This document shows positions 36,865-45,582 of a stretch of 64,000 nucleotides of DNA, one piece after another. Location: NCBI GenBank assembly GCA_015655075.1, contig JAATFT010000084.1, forward strand, positions 83,936 through 147,935. The letters are read 5' to 3'. The notes under the pieces are model-generated. The model searched no databases. It saw nothing but the letters and a program-made list of their open reading frames with translations, and was not told the DNA's origin. A program made the position numbers and the translations under genes. The stretch comes from Clostridiales bacterium. GTDB taxonomy: Bacteria; Bacillota; Clostridia; Lachnospirales; Lachnospiraceae. Each line of letters opens with the position of its first letter. The stretch's first letter is position 1.

Positions 36865-37425
36865 ATGAAATGTAATTATATTGATATCATAAGAAAAAAT
36901 CCGGTAATTGAAACCAACCGTTTATTACTCCGAAAATTTAATATAAAAGATAAAGAGGCGGTTTTAGCATATGGAAGCGATAAGCAGACATTAAAGTATT
37001 TGGTTTGGACCGGAATTACCGATCCGGCTGAGGCGGAAAAGGTCATAACGGTATACTATTCCAAACCGGGAGTTTATGCCTTGGAACTAAAAAAGAGTAA
37101 TCAGTGTATCGGATGCATTGACATACGGATTGAGCCTCAGCATGAAAAAGCAAGCTTTGGTTATATGCTTAACCGGGAATTCTGGAATCACGGGTATATG
37201 ACGGAGGCTTTAAAGGCGATTTTGGAGTTATGTTTTACAAAGCTGGAATTAAACCGGGTTGAAGCAAGCCATTATGTGGGCAACGAGGGTTCCGGCAGGG
37301 TTATGCAAAAGAGCGGCATGAGGTTTGAAGGCATTTCCGTTCAGGAAGTGAAAATTAAAGGAATATTTCAAGACGTGGTTCATTATGGAATTACGAGGGC
37401 CCAATGGAATGAGATGATGAAATAG
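36865..37425 (+). CDS. GNAT-family N-acetyltransferase (RimJ/RimL type)
   Basis: A 186-residue acetyltransferase. VIETNRLLLRKF and the acetyl-CoA-binding ASFGYMLNREFWNHGYMTEAL are the family hallmarks, ending RVMQKSGMRFEGI. RimJ/RimL-type enzymes acetylate protein N-termini or small amines; the substrate here is unknown. The ATG at 36865 after AAAAGGTAATTTT gives the usual length; the frame runs 22 codons further upstream through the repeat-flanking sequence without a good site. Single gene between two sporulation-related genes. Confidence 0.82.
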   Translation: MKCNYIDIIRKNPVIETNRLLLRKFNIKDKEAVLAYGSDKQTLKYLVWTGITDPAEAEKVITVYYSKPGVYALELKKSNQCIGCIDIRIEPQHEKASFGYMLNREFWNHGYMTEALKAILELCFTKLELNRVEASHYVGNEGSGRVMQKSGMRFEGISVQEVKIKGIFQDVVHYGITRAQWNEMMK

Positions 37426-37561
37426 GGCGTACAGATATAAACCAAGGCTGAAAGAAGCGGAGAATTTACGGGAACAGAATACCTAATTTTAAATATAGGA
37501 ATCATTACATTATATAACTCATAAAATTAACCAATTGATTAATAAGAGAATAAGAAATAAT

Positions 37562-39253
37562 ATGACTGCATCAGAAAGTTTTAAAATAACCAGTAATGAA
37601 TATGCTGATTTAATTATCGATTATAACTATAATTTAGAGGCCCTTTCCAATTATCCCAATGCATCTTATAATATCATAAATCAGAGGTATGCCGTGCTGT
37701 ATATACCGGTTAGCGAAATGAGCTATAATGCCGTCTATAAATACGGTTATGCCTCAATACCGAAATGTTATGGTTTCATGTATACTTCTTCCGTGGAACC
37801 GGAAAATGATTATTATATGCGAAATTTACCGATGTGTGATTATATGGGAAAGGGCGTATTAATTGGGCTGGTGGACGGAGGAATCGATTATCGTAATACC
37901 GCGTTCCAATATTCTGATAATACTACCAGAATTGTGTCCATTTGGGATCAATCCATAGAAAGCGCGAACAGGTATCCTGCCGGTTTTTATTATGGGACAG
38001 AATTTGGCAGGGAGCAAATTAATCAGGCGCTGCAGTCGGAGGATCCTTTGTCGGTTGTTCCAAGTATAGAAACAATCGGACAGGGAACGGCTATGGCAGG
38101 AATAGCCGCAGGATGTTATAATGACCGGTTCAGCTTTTCAGGGACCGCACCAAATACTGAACTTGCGGTTGTTAAATTAAAGCCTGCAAAACCATATTTG
38201 AAAGATTATTTTGGTATATCGGAAGAGCATTTATGTTATCAGGAAAATGATATCATGATGGGGATAAAATATTTATTGGAGGTTGCCGGAAATCTGCAGC
38301 GTCCCATTGTTATTTGTTTGGGGCTTGGTTCAGGGCAGGGTTCCCATATAGGAGAGGACTTTATAAGCAAATATATATCTGAAATCGGGGAATTTCCAGG
38401 AGTTGCCGTAATTATCGGAGCAGGCGAGGAAGGGAACAGAGGCGGGCATTATTACGGAGAGATCATATCTCCTAATTATTTCAATACTGCTGAATTAAAT
38501 GTGGGAACGAATAATGAAAATTTTACTATGGAGCTATGGGGTTACCCGCCTAACCTTCTGGCCGTTGATATCATAGCGCCCGGCGGAGACTTAATTCATC
38601 ATATATCCTCTATTTATCAGCAATTGAATACGATACCTGTTTATTATAACAACACTACTATTTATATTGATAACCGTTTACAGGAGCCCTTTACAGGAGC
38701 CCAATTGATCTTATTACGGTTTAAAAATACGGAAAAAGGAATCTGGAGTTTTCGGATCTCCGGATCCTATGATTTAGTGAACCGATTCCATATTTGGCTG
38801 CCCATACATCAATTTGTTTCAAGTACTACTTATTTCCTGCATCCGGATACCTATACAACCATATCGATACCGGGAAATACGGTTAATTTAATTACGGTAA
38901 CGGCATATAATCCGGCGGACAGGGAACTGTATCACTATGCTAGCAGAGGTTTTACAAAAAATAACGAATTTAAACCGGATATTTCGGCTCCAGGTGTTAA
39001 TATTATGGCACCCGTGGGTAAAAATCTGTTCGCTTATTTTACAGGCACCAGTCTGGCGGCTGCATATGCTGCGGGAATAGCTGCGAGATTAATGGAATGG
39101 GGAGTTGTCAATGGCAATTTAACCGATATGGACTGTACTTTTATCAGATATATATTAACCAGCAGCGCCAGGAGAGATGGCACCGTGAATTATCCTAATC
39201 AGGATTGGGGGTTTGGGATTTTGGAAGAGGATATATTTGGTGATATCATATAA
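37562..39253 (+). CDS. Csp-like subtilase lacking the catalytic His (pseudoprotease)
   Basis: The 563-residue protein has the layout of clostridial Csp germination proteases: an N-terminal prodomain, an S8 fold, and a beta-rich insert (about 300-440) before the last block. Asp 105 (GLVDGGIDY) and Ser 497 (TGTSLAAA) stand at catalytic positions. The His block reads IGQGTAMAG, with Gln 174 where HGTHVAG has the catalytic His. So it should not cut peptides by the normal mechanism. CspC and CspA in C. difficile are likewise inactive and act as sensors or chaperones for SleC activation. A SleC-like gene lies 2.5 kb away. A TTG at 37535 is the other possible start. Confidence 0.75.
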   Translation: MTASESFKITSNEYADLIIDYNYNLEALSNYPNASYNIINQRYAVLYIPVSEMSYNAVYKYGYASIPKCYGFMYTSSVEPENDYYMRNLPMCDYMGKGVLIGLVDGGIDYRNTAFQYSDNTTRIVSIWDQSIESANRYPAGFYYGTEFGREQINQALQSEDPLSVVPSIETIGQGTAMAGIAAGCYNDRFSFSGTAPNTELAVVKLKPAKPYLKDYFGISEEHLCYQENDIMMGIKYLLEVAGNLQRPIVICLGLGSGQGSHIGEDFISKYISEIGEFPGVAVIIGAGEEGNRGGHYYGEIISPNYFNTAELNVGTNNENFTMELWGYPPNLLAVDIIAPGGDLIHHISSIYQQLNTIPVYYNNTTIYIDNRLQEPFTGAQLILLRFKNTEKGIWSFRISGSYDLVNRFHIWLPIHQFVSSTTYFLHPDTYTTISIPGNTVNLITVTAYNPADRELYHYASRGFTKNNEFKPDISAPGVNIMAPVGKNLFAYFTGTSLAAAYAAGIAARLMEWGVVNGNLTDMDCTFIRYILTSSARRDGTVNYPNQDWGFGILEEDIFGDII

Positions 39254-39276
39254 ATTTATAAATAAATTAAACGTAC

Positions 39277-39316
39277 AAAAATCATTGATTTTATACAAAA
39301 AAGTCAATGATTTTTT
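39277..39316 (+). terminator. Terminator after the Csp-like gene
   Basis: AAAATCATTGA pairs with TCAATGATTTT, ending in a T run. Confidence 0.85.
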
Positions 39317-39464
39317 GTGTGTTTTTTAACGTACTATTTATATTTATATAGTATGAATAATAGAATGAACAAATAATTCGGAAGAAGGGTATTTAGCTTT
39401 AAGCAGTATTTTTTTAAGTCAAACATAATAATTATACATTTCAATAATTCCTTTAAAATTATAC

Positions 39465-39493
39465 TTGACAAAGCCGGATATCCTGTTTATACT
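39465..39493 (+). promoter_or_regulatory. Strong sigma-A promoter of the nitrogenase-like operon
   Basis: TTGACA (39465-39470), exactly 17 bases, TATACT (39488-39493). It would give a leader of about 200 bases before the first gene at 39704. The AT-rich stretch 39317-39464 holds nothing else I can name. Confidence 0.8.
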
Positions 39494-39549
39494 ATACAAT
39501 ACATATATGAATACTATGTAATATAAAATGAAATTAACTAGACAAACTA

Positions 39550-39597
39550 GAGGTTTTATGAAGCGGAATACTCTGCTTTCTAAAGCCTCATTTTTTT
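39550..39597 (+). terminator. Leader attenuator upstream of the nitrogenase-like operon
   Basis: GAGGTTTTATGAAGC pairs imperfectly (with G-U pairs) with GCTTTCTAAAGCCTC, followed by seven T. It lies inside the leader between promoter and first gene, so transcription must get past it. A CTAG/CTAG mini-hairpin sits just upstream. Confidence 0.65.
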
Positions 39598-39602
39598 ACC
39601 TT

Positions 39603-39660
39603 ACAAGTAAGTCTCCCGCTTTATAGCGAAATATAGGCGGCGGGTTTGGGGCTTACTTGT
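39603..39660. repeat. Palindromic repeat family T, copy 3
   Basis: ACAAGTAAG and CTTACTTGT ends with inner TATAGCGAA and GGCGGCGGG, related to 36682-36738. It lies in the leader of the nitrogenase-like operon, directly after the attenuator. Confidence 0.7.
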
Positions 39661-39703
39661 ATATATATGAGAGCAGCCGCTTTATTGTAAGGAGAGAATA
39701 AGA

Positions 39704-40195
39704 ATGGGATATAAAATTGCAGTTGCCACAAGTGACGGCGTACATGTTGATCTGCACTTTGGGCGGACAGAATTCTTTACCATATACCAAGTAAATGAGG
39801 ATGGCAGTTATGTGCAGCTTGAAAAAAGAAGAGCGGGGGGAGTAAGCCCGGAAGGGGAAGTGAGTCCGGCAGAGAGAAAAAGTCCAAGGGATGAAGAAAG
39901 TTCAGCAAGGGGAGTAAGCGCAGGGGAAATAAACACAGCATGTGAAAACGAAAGAAGGGGCTGCGCAGGCTGCGGCAAAAGCCGCAGAAAAGATGAGAGA
40001 ATTGAAAGTATCAGAGACTGCAGATGTGTGTTATGTGCCAGGTGCGGGGCAGGCACGGAAAGAGAGCTGGGTAAAAGGAATATAACAGCATTTACCGTTG
40101 AAAAAAGAATCGATGAAGCATTGGAAAAGATTATCCGGTACTATGCAAATAATCAAAAAAGAAGGGGGATGGCAGGGGGCTTGAGATTAATATAA
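39704..40195 (+). CDS. NifX/NafY-like cofactor-binding protein with Cys-rich insert
   Basis: The 163-residue protein starts with the family pattern YKIAVATSDG, then DLHFGRTEFF, and ends with CGAGTERELGKRNITAF, as in dinitrogenase iron-molybdenum cofactor biosynthesis proteins. Between the halves (about 43-90) is a charged, low-complexity insert rich in Ser/Pro/Glu/Arg, followed by a cysteine cluster (CENERRGCAGCG, then CRCVLCARC). Ordinary family members are near 115 residues, as is the second copy at 45200. The added cysteines suggest binding of metal or an Fe-S cluster (inference). ATG follows AAGGAGAGAATAAG. First gene of the operon. Confidence 0.75.
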   Translation: MGYKIAVATSDGVHVDLHFGRTEFFTIYQVNEDGSYVQLEKRRAGGVSPEGEVSPAERKSPRDEESSARGVSAGEINTACENERRGCAGCGKSRRKDERIESIRDCRCVLCARCGAGTERELGKRNITAFTVEKRIDEALEKIIRYYANNQKRRGMAGGLRLI

Positions 40196-40211
40196 AGCCG
40201 AGTATTAATAT

Positions 40212-40256
40212 GAGCACTCCCGGAAACTCTTTGTATGCAGATTTGTGAGAGTGCTC
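40212..40256. repeat. Palindromic repeat family G, short copy
   Basis: GAGCACTC at the left and GAGTGCTC at the right, with CGGAAACTCTTTG and CAGATTTGTGAG shared with 26936-27086; the middle of the long copy is missing. It sits between the first NifX-like gene and cysK. Confidence 0.75.
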
Positions 40257-40280
40257 TAATATAAAAAAGGAGATCATATC

Positions 40281-41258
40281 ATGCCTAAAGTAGCAGAAAA
40301 ATTGACGGAGCTGGTAGGAAATACCCCTCTGTTAAAGCTTAACGATTATAGCAGGGAAAAAAATGTGAAAGCCAGCCTGATTGCAAAGCTGGAATACTTT
40401 AATCCGCTGGGCTCCGTAAAGGACAGAATTGCTCTTGCAATGATTGAGGATGCGGAAGAGAGGAAAATTATTAATAAGGACACAGTTTTAATCGAACCTA
40501 CCAGCGGTAATACAGGTATCGGCCTGGCATTTGTAGCGGCGGCAAAAGGCTACAAAATTATTATAACCATGCCGGAAAGCATGAGTAGTGAACGGAAGAA
40601 GCTGTTAAAAGCTTTAAATGCGGAATTGGTCCTTACCCCGGCAAAAGACGGTATGAGGGGAGCAATCAAGAAGGCCGAAGAGATAGCTTTTCAATTACCC
40701 AACAGCTTTATCCCCAGTCAGTTTGAGAATACCGTGAATCCGGCGGTGCACAAAAGAACAACGGCCCAGGAGATATGGAATGATTTGGACGGTGATATTG
40801 CCGCTTTTGTAGGCGGGGTCGGAACAGGGGGCACTGTTACGGGAGTAGGTTCTGCGTTAAAGGAAAAAAATCCTGATATTAAAATATTTGCGGTGGAACC
40901 TTATGCTTCGCCGGTTTTATCGGGGGGCGTGCCCGCTTCCCATAAAATCCAGGGTATCGGCGCAAACTTTGTCCCTCCTTTGTTTGATTATAATGTGGTG
41001 GATGAAATATTCAAGGTAAGAAACGAAGAAGCGGTTGAAACAGCCCAGGATTTAGCCAGAACGGAAGGTCTGCTGGTGGGTTTTTCTTCCGGAGCGGCAG
41101 CCTTTGCGGCAATGCTGATAGCCAAAAGAACGGAATTTAAAGATAAAAATGTGGTGGTTCTGTTGCCGGACACCGGTGAGCGCTATTTATCAACGGACTT
41201 ATTTGACATAGCAGACAGGGTTATATATAAAACAGCGGGAAAAGAAGGTAGGATATGA
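40281..41258 (+). CDS. cysK: Cysteine synthase (O-acetylserine sulfhydrylase)
   Basis: A 325-residue PLP enzyme making cysteine from O-acetylserine and sulfide. LVGNTPLLKL starts the fold, Lys 47 in NPLGSVKDR binds PLP, PTSGNTG holds the substrate carboxylate, and GVGTGGTVTGVG binds the phosphate. Length is normal. The C-terminus departs from the classic CysE-binding groove sequence little that I can judge. The last four bases (ATGA) contain the start of the nitrogenase-like subunit gene, so the two are translationally coupled. That coupling argues that the sulfhydrylase uses a sulfur product of the reductase (inference). ATG follows AAAAAGGAGATCATATC. Confidence 0.9.
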   Translation: MPKVAEKLTELVGNTPLLKLNDYSREKNVKASLIAKLEYFNPLGSVKDRIALAMIEDAEERKIINKDTVLIEPTSGNTGIGLAFVAAAKGYKIIITMPESMSSERKKLLKALNAELVLTPAKDGMRGAIKKAEEIAFQLPNSFIPSQFENTVNPAVHKRTTAQEIWNDLDGDIAAFVGGVGTGGTVTGVGSALKEKNPDIKIFAVEPYASPVLSGGVPASHKIQGIGANFVPPLFDYNVVDEIFKVRNEEAVETAQDLARTEGLLVGFSSGAAAFAAMLIAKRTEFKDKNVVVLLPDTGERYLSTDLFDIADRVIYKTAGKEGRI

Positions 41259-42595
41259 GTAATTTTATAGAAAGGCCCCGATACGCCTGCGCGCTTGGCG
41301 GTGCACTGTCGACGATGCGGGCAATCGCAAGAGCGGTCCCAATTGTTCACGCGGCCTCCGGCTGCGGATATAATTTATACAATACAATGAATTCCGGTTC
41401 GGCCTATTTAGGAGGCGGTTATTGCGGCGCGGCTTCCTTACCGAGTTCCAATGTTACGGAAAGGGAAATTGTATTCGGCGGAGAAAAAAGGCTGGAGGAA
41501 GAAATTAAAACAACGCTGGAAATCATGGACGGCGATTTGTTCGTCGTTTTAAGCGGATGTATGGTGGAAATGATAGGGGATGATATAGATTCCGTAGTGA
41601 AAAAATTCGAAAGAGCGGGGAAGCAGGTAATAGCAATTTCAACCCCTAGCTTTAAAGGTAACTCCTATTACGGATATGATTTATTATTGGAAGGACTTGT
41701 AAAATACTACATACAGCCGGCGGAAGAAAAAATAGACAAAGCGGTTAATATACTTGGTATTGTTCCCGGAGAAGACGTATTCTGGAAGGGTAATTTGAAA
41801 GAAATAAAGAGAGTGTTAAGTTTAATCGGCATTAGGGCAAATACTCTGTTTGGCGAAGGAGAAGGTTTAAAGGAGATTCAGAATTCATCAAATGCAAGCT
41901 ATAATATTGTGCTCTCGGAGGTATACGGCGTAAAGGCGGCCCAGGCCTATGAAGAGAAATTCGGCATTCCCTACATCACGGAGCAGATTCCCATAGGCTA
42001 CCTGCAGACAGAGAAATTTCTGCAAGAGATTGGGAAATTATTTGGTATTTCAAAGAAAATGATTGAAAAGGTACTGGAAAGGGAAAGCGGTATATATTAC
42101 GACTATTTTGAACGATTTACGGATATCTATACCGATGCCGATTTACAGAGGTATGCCGTAGTGGTGGGAGATGCAAATTATGCACCGTCGGTGACAAGGT
42201 TTCTATCGGATGAGCTTGGATGGCTGCCAAAACTTTCCGTTATTACCGATATACTTACCGATAAACAGAAGATAAATTTAGAAAAAAATTATGAGAATTA
42301 TGAATCCGGTTTAAAGGTTGCCGTAAAATTTGACACAAATGCGGCCGCCGTAAAGAAATATCTGCGTGAAGTGTGGGAACCAAATAAAAATCAAAAGTAT
42401 TATGACGCCCTGTCCCCCCTGGCCGTGATTGGAAGCATTCTGGAGAAGGATCTGGCGGCAAGCTTAAACGCTCCCTTGATTACGGTTTCCTATCCCATTA
42501 CAAATAGAATTGTATTAAACCGTTCTTATATCGGATTTAACGGAGGCTTAATTTTAACCGAGGATATATTAAGCACATTAGTGGCAGGAAGGTAG
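41255..42595 (+). CDS. Nitrogenase component 1-like subunit (NifK/beta-like)
   Basis: A 446-residue member of the oxidoreductase/nitrogenase component 1 family. The three expected P-cluster cysteines are Cys 12 (YACALGGA), Cys 37 (HAASGCGYN) and Cys 102 (VLSGCMVEMIGDD). The block SNVTEREIVFGGEKRL matches the beta-subunit pattern. After residue 102 there is no cysteine, so no cofactor ligand like NifD C275: this is the beta-like partner. It is shorter than NifK (about 520) at the N-terminus. It starts inside the cysK stop and ends 9 bp before the D-like gene. Alternatives are NifN-like scaffold or other group-IV proteins. Confidence 0.8.
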   Translation: MSNFIERPRYACALGGALSTMRAIARAVPIVHAASGCGYNLYNTMNSGSAYLGGGYCGAASLPSSNVTEREIVFGGEKRLEEEIKTTLEIMDGDLFVVLSGCMVEMIGDDIDSVVKKFERAGKQVIAISTPSFKGNSYYGYDLLLEGLVKYYIQPAEEKIDKAVNILGIVPGEDVFWKGNLKEIKRVLSLIGIRANTLFGEGEGLKEIQNSSNASYNIVLSEVYGVKAAQAYEEKFGIPYITEQIPIGYLQTEKFLQEIGKLFGISKKMIEKVLERESGIYYDYFERFTDIYTDADLQRYAVVVGDANYAPSVTRFLSDELGWLPKLSVITDILTDKQKINLEKNYENYESGLKVAVKFDTNAAAVKKYLREVWEPNKNQKYYDALSPLAVIGSILEKDLAASLNAPLITVSYPITNRIVLNRSYIGFNGGLILTEDILSTLVAGR

Positions 42596-42604
42596 GAGGT
42601 ATTT

Positions 42605-44107
42605 ATGAGTATTGTATTAAGTGAGACTGCACCGGCAAGAGAAGAAAGGCTGAAAGCGGGCATTGCCTATGGCGGAACCTGCGCTTATCTTGACGAATGT
42701 TTAAGTAAAGGCTGTTTAAGCGGTGCGACCCGCAGTTTCAGCCAAACCTACGGATGTCAGCACGGACTAAGCCTTGGTATCCTGAATACCATTCGAAATG
42801 CGGTTACTATTATGCATGCGCCGTTAGGATGCGGAGTATCCGCCGTTAACAGTGTCGGCCAGCAGGGAGCAACCTTTCAAAGGCTGCGTGATCCGGGCGC
42901 CGAAGGAACCATTATTATTAATACCAATCTGGATGAAGTGAATGTAATCAACGGAGGAGAGGCAAATTTAAAAAAAGCAGTCTGTTATGCGGACCGGGAA
43001 TTCAGGCCTGAAATCATAATTGTAGTAGGAGGCTGCGTACCGGCTTTGATTGGGGACGATATTGACGCAATACTAGCCGACCTGCAGCCGGAGATTTCGG
43101 CGAAACTGATCCCCGTAACCTGTGAAGGTTTTAAGACAAAGGTAATGGCGACGGCATATGACGCGGCGTATAACGGGATTATGAAAAAACTCCTTGGCAG
43201 TGTGGAGAGAAATCTGCCCACGGTTTTTGAAGATTTTGACGAGTATAAGAGAAAATATCTGGCAAGTAAAACGGTAAATATCTTTAATGTGGGTTCCATG
43301 AGCAAGGCGGATGAAGATGAGCTGGAAAGACTCTTAAATGCAATCGGACTTTATGTTAAATTCCTGCCGTGTTACTCGGCGCCGGAGGATTTCTCCTATA
43401 CCCTGGAGAATGCATTGAATGTAAGCATCTGCGGAACCCATGACGACTATTATATTCAATATCTCAAACAGGAGTACAAAATTCCCTTTCTTATCGATAC
43501 CATTCCCATCGGAAGAAAAAATACGACAAGATGGGTGTTGGGTATTGCAAAACATTTTGGCCTGGAAAAAGAGGCGGAGATTTTTCTCAAAAGAGAGGAA
43601 GAGGCTTTGGAAAAAAGCCTCGAGCCCTACAGAAAGCAGTTAAAAGGCAAAACCGTATATCTGGGCGGCGGAGCCATCCGAATTGTGGCGACGGCAGAGG
43701 TGCTACAGGATTTGGGAATGGAAATCGTGGGCTTTAAAGGCCACCATATCGATAATTTTATTACGCCGGTTTTCGAGGCATTGGAGAAGGTTGACGATGT
43801 TACATTTAATGTGGCGACACAGCAGCCCTTTGAACAGGTAAATCTGGTGGATAAGTTAAAGCCGGATATTATTATTATTCACAGCGGACTGAATAATATA
43901 ACTCCAAAATACGGGGCGCCGATACTTCCTTTGTTTGGACCGACCTTTCATTATATGGGTTATTCGGGTGCTTTCGATATTGCCAGAAGGCTGCTTCGGA
44001 AGCTGCAAAACAATCAGTTTAATAAAAATATCGCAAAGAATTTAAAAATACCTTACAAAAAAGAATGGCTGGAAAAAGATCCATTTACCTATATAGTTAG
44101 TGAGTAA
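42605..44107 (+). CDS. Nitrogenase component 1-like subunit (NifD/alpha-like)
   Basis: The 500-residue protein keeps P-cluster-type cysteines Cys 51 (YGCQHG), Cys 76 (APLGCG) and Cys 144 (GGCVPALIGDD). By eye, Cys 276 (NVSICGTHDDYYIQYL) aligns with the NifD Cys275 cofactor ligand and His 449 (PTFHYMGYSGAFDIARR) with His442. The CEGF block is present, but the positions matching NifD Gln191 and His195 are not Gln or His, so N2 reduction is unlikely. An added N-terminal cysteine set (Cys 26, 32, 37) precedes the first ligand. NifE is an alternative but usually lacks the His ligand. ATG follows GTAGGAGGTATTT. Confidence 0.8.
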   Translation: MSIVLSETAPAREERLKAGIAYGGTCAYLDECLSKGCLSGATRSFSQTYGCQHGLSLGILNTIRNAVTIMHAPLGCGVSAVNSVGQQGATFQRLRDPGAEGTIIINTNLDEVNVINGGEANLKKAVCYADREFRPEIIIVVGGCVPALIGDDIDAILADLQPEISAKLIPVTCEGFKTKVMATAYDAAYNGIMKKLLGSVERNLPTVFEDFDEYKRKYLASKTVNIFNVGSMSKADEDELERLLNAIGLYVKFLPCYSAPEDFSYTLENALNVSICGTHDDYYIQYLKQEYKIPFLIDTIPIGRKNTTRWVLGIAKHFGLEKEAEIFLKREEEALEKSLEPYRKQLKGKTVYLGGGAIRIVATAEVLQDLGMEIVGFKGHHIDNFITPVFEALEKVDDVTFNVATQQPFEQVNLVDKLKPDIIIIHSGLNNITPKYGAPILPLFGPTFHYMGYSGAFDIARRLLRKLQNNQFNKNIAKNLKIPYKKEWLEKDPFTYIVSE

Positions 44108-44130
44108 ATAGTAAAATTAGATTATTTATG

Positions 44131-44319
44131 GCATTACCGCGGGCCAGCCTGCGGTATGCAATTGCAACTTGAAATAGTAGGTTGCCACTTTATTATTCTT
44201 AGGATGCCGCGGGCGGCATCATGTCGGTAAGGTTGAAAGAAAATATAAATAGAGAAAGGATGCCACATCGGAATTCTTTCAACCTGTAAAACTTGTTTTA
44301 TATTTTTATGTTGTGGCAT
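44131..44319 (+). promoter_or_regulatory. Structured leader between the D-like and NifH-like genes
   Basis: Four hairpins can form: TACCGC/GCGGTA (44131-44159), GATGCCGC/GCGGCATC (44203-44220), a perfect 12-base AGGTTGAAAGAA/TTCTTTCAACCT (44230-44285), and ATGCCACA/TGTGGCAT (44260-44319). The last two overlap and exclude each other. None has a T run. It could be an mRNA processing or stability element setting a different NifH dose, or a switch. Confidence 0.6.
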
Positions 44320-44333
44320 AACTATGGGTGTAA

Positions 44334-45191
<858 letters not shown>

Positions 45192-45199
45192 GAGGTTTT

Positions 45200-45550
45200 A
45201 TGTCATTTCGGGTTGCAGTCGCCTCTTCAGACGGAAAAGTGGTAAACCAGCACTTCGGACATGCGGAGCAGTTTATCATTTTTGACGTAAAGAATGGAAC
45301 AGAGTATAGCTTTATAGAAAATAGAAAAATAAACCCCCCCTGTAATTTTGGGGAACATAATCAAAATACATTAGAGGAAGCAGTTGACAGGATTTCCGAT
45401 TGTAACTATGTACTGTGCTATCAGATTGGAAGAGGAGCAGAAAGCATATTGGAGGAAAAAGGTATATCGGCCTATACAATCGGAGATTATATGGAAACGG
45501 CGTTGTTTAAGCTATGGAAGGCGGTAAATGAGCCTGATTGTGGAAAATAG
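45200..45550 (+). CDS. NifX/NafY-like cofactor-binding protein, second copy
   Basis: A 116-residue protein of normal length for the family: RVAVASSDGKVVNQHFGHAEQF at the start and YQIGRGAESILEEKGISAY near the end. Such proteins bind and carry iron-sulfur cofactor precursors such as NifB-co. It closes the operon, mirroring the first NifX-like protein at its front. ATG follows TAGGAGGTTTT, 8 bp after the NifH-like gene. Terminator four bases beyond the stop. Confidence 0.85.
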   Translation: MSFRVAVASSDGKVVNQHFGHAEQFIIFDVKNGTEYSFIENRKINPPCNFGEHNQNTLEEAVDRISDCNYVLCYQIGRGAESILEEKGISAYTIGDYMETALFKLWKAVNEPDCGK

Positions 45551-45553
45551 AAT

Positions 45554-45582
45554 GAAAAAGTCGTCTTATTGCCGGCTTTTTC
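45554..45582 (+). terminator. Terminator of the nitrogenase-like operon
   Basis: GAAAAAGTCG pairs with CGGCTTTTTC (one G-U pair); the T run lies within the right arm. Confidence 0.6.
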
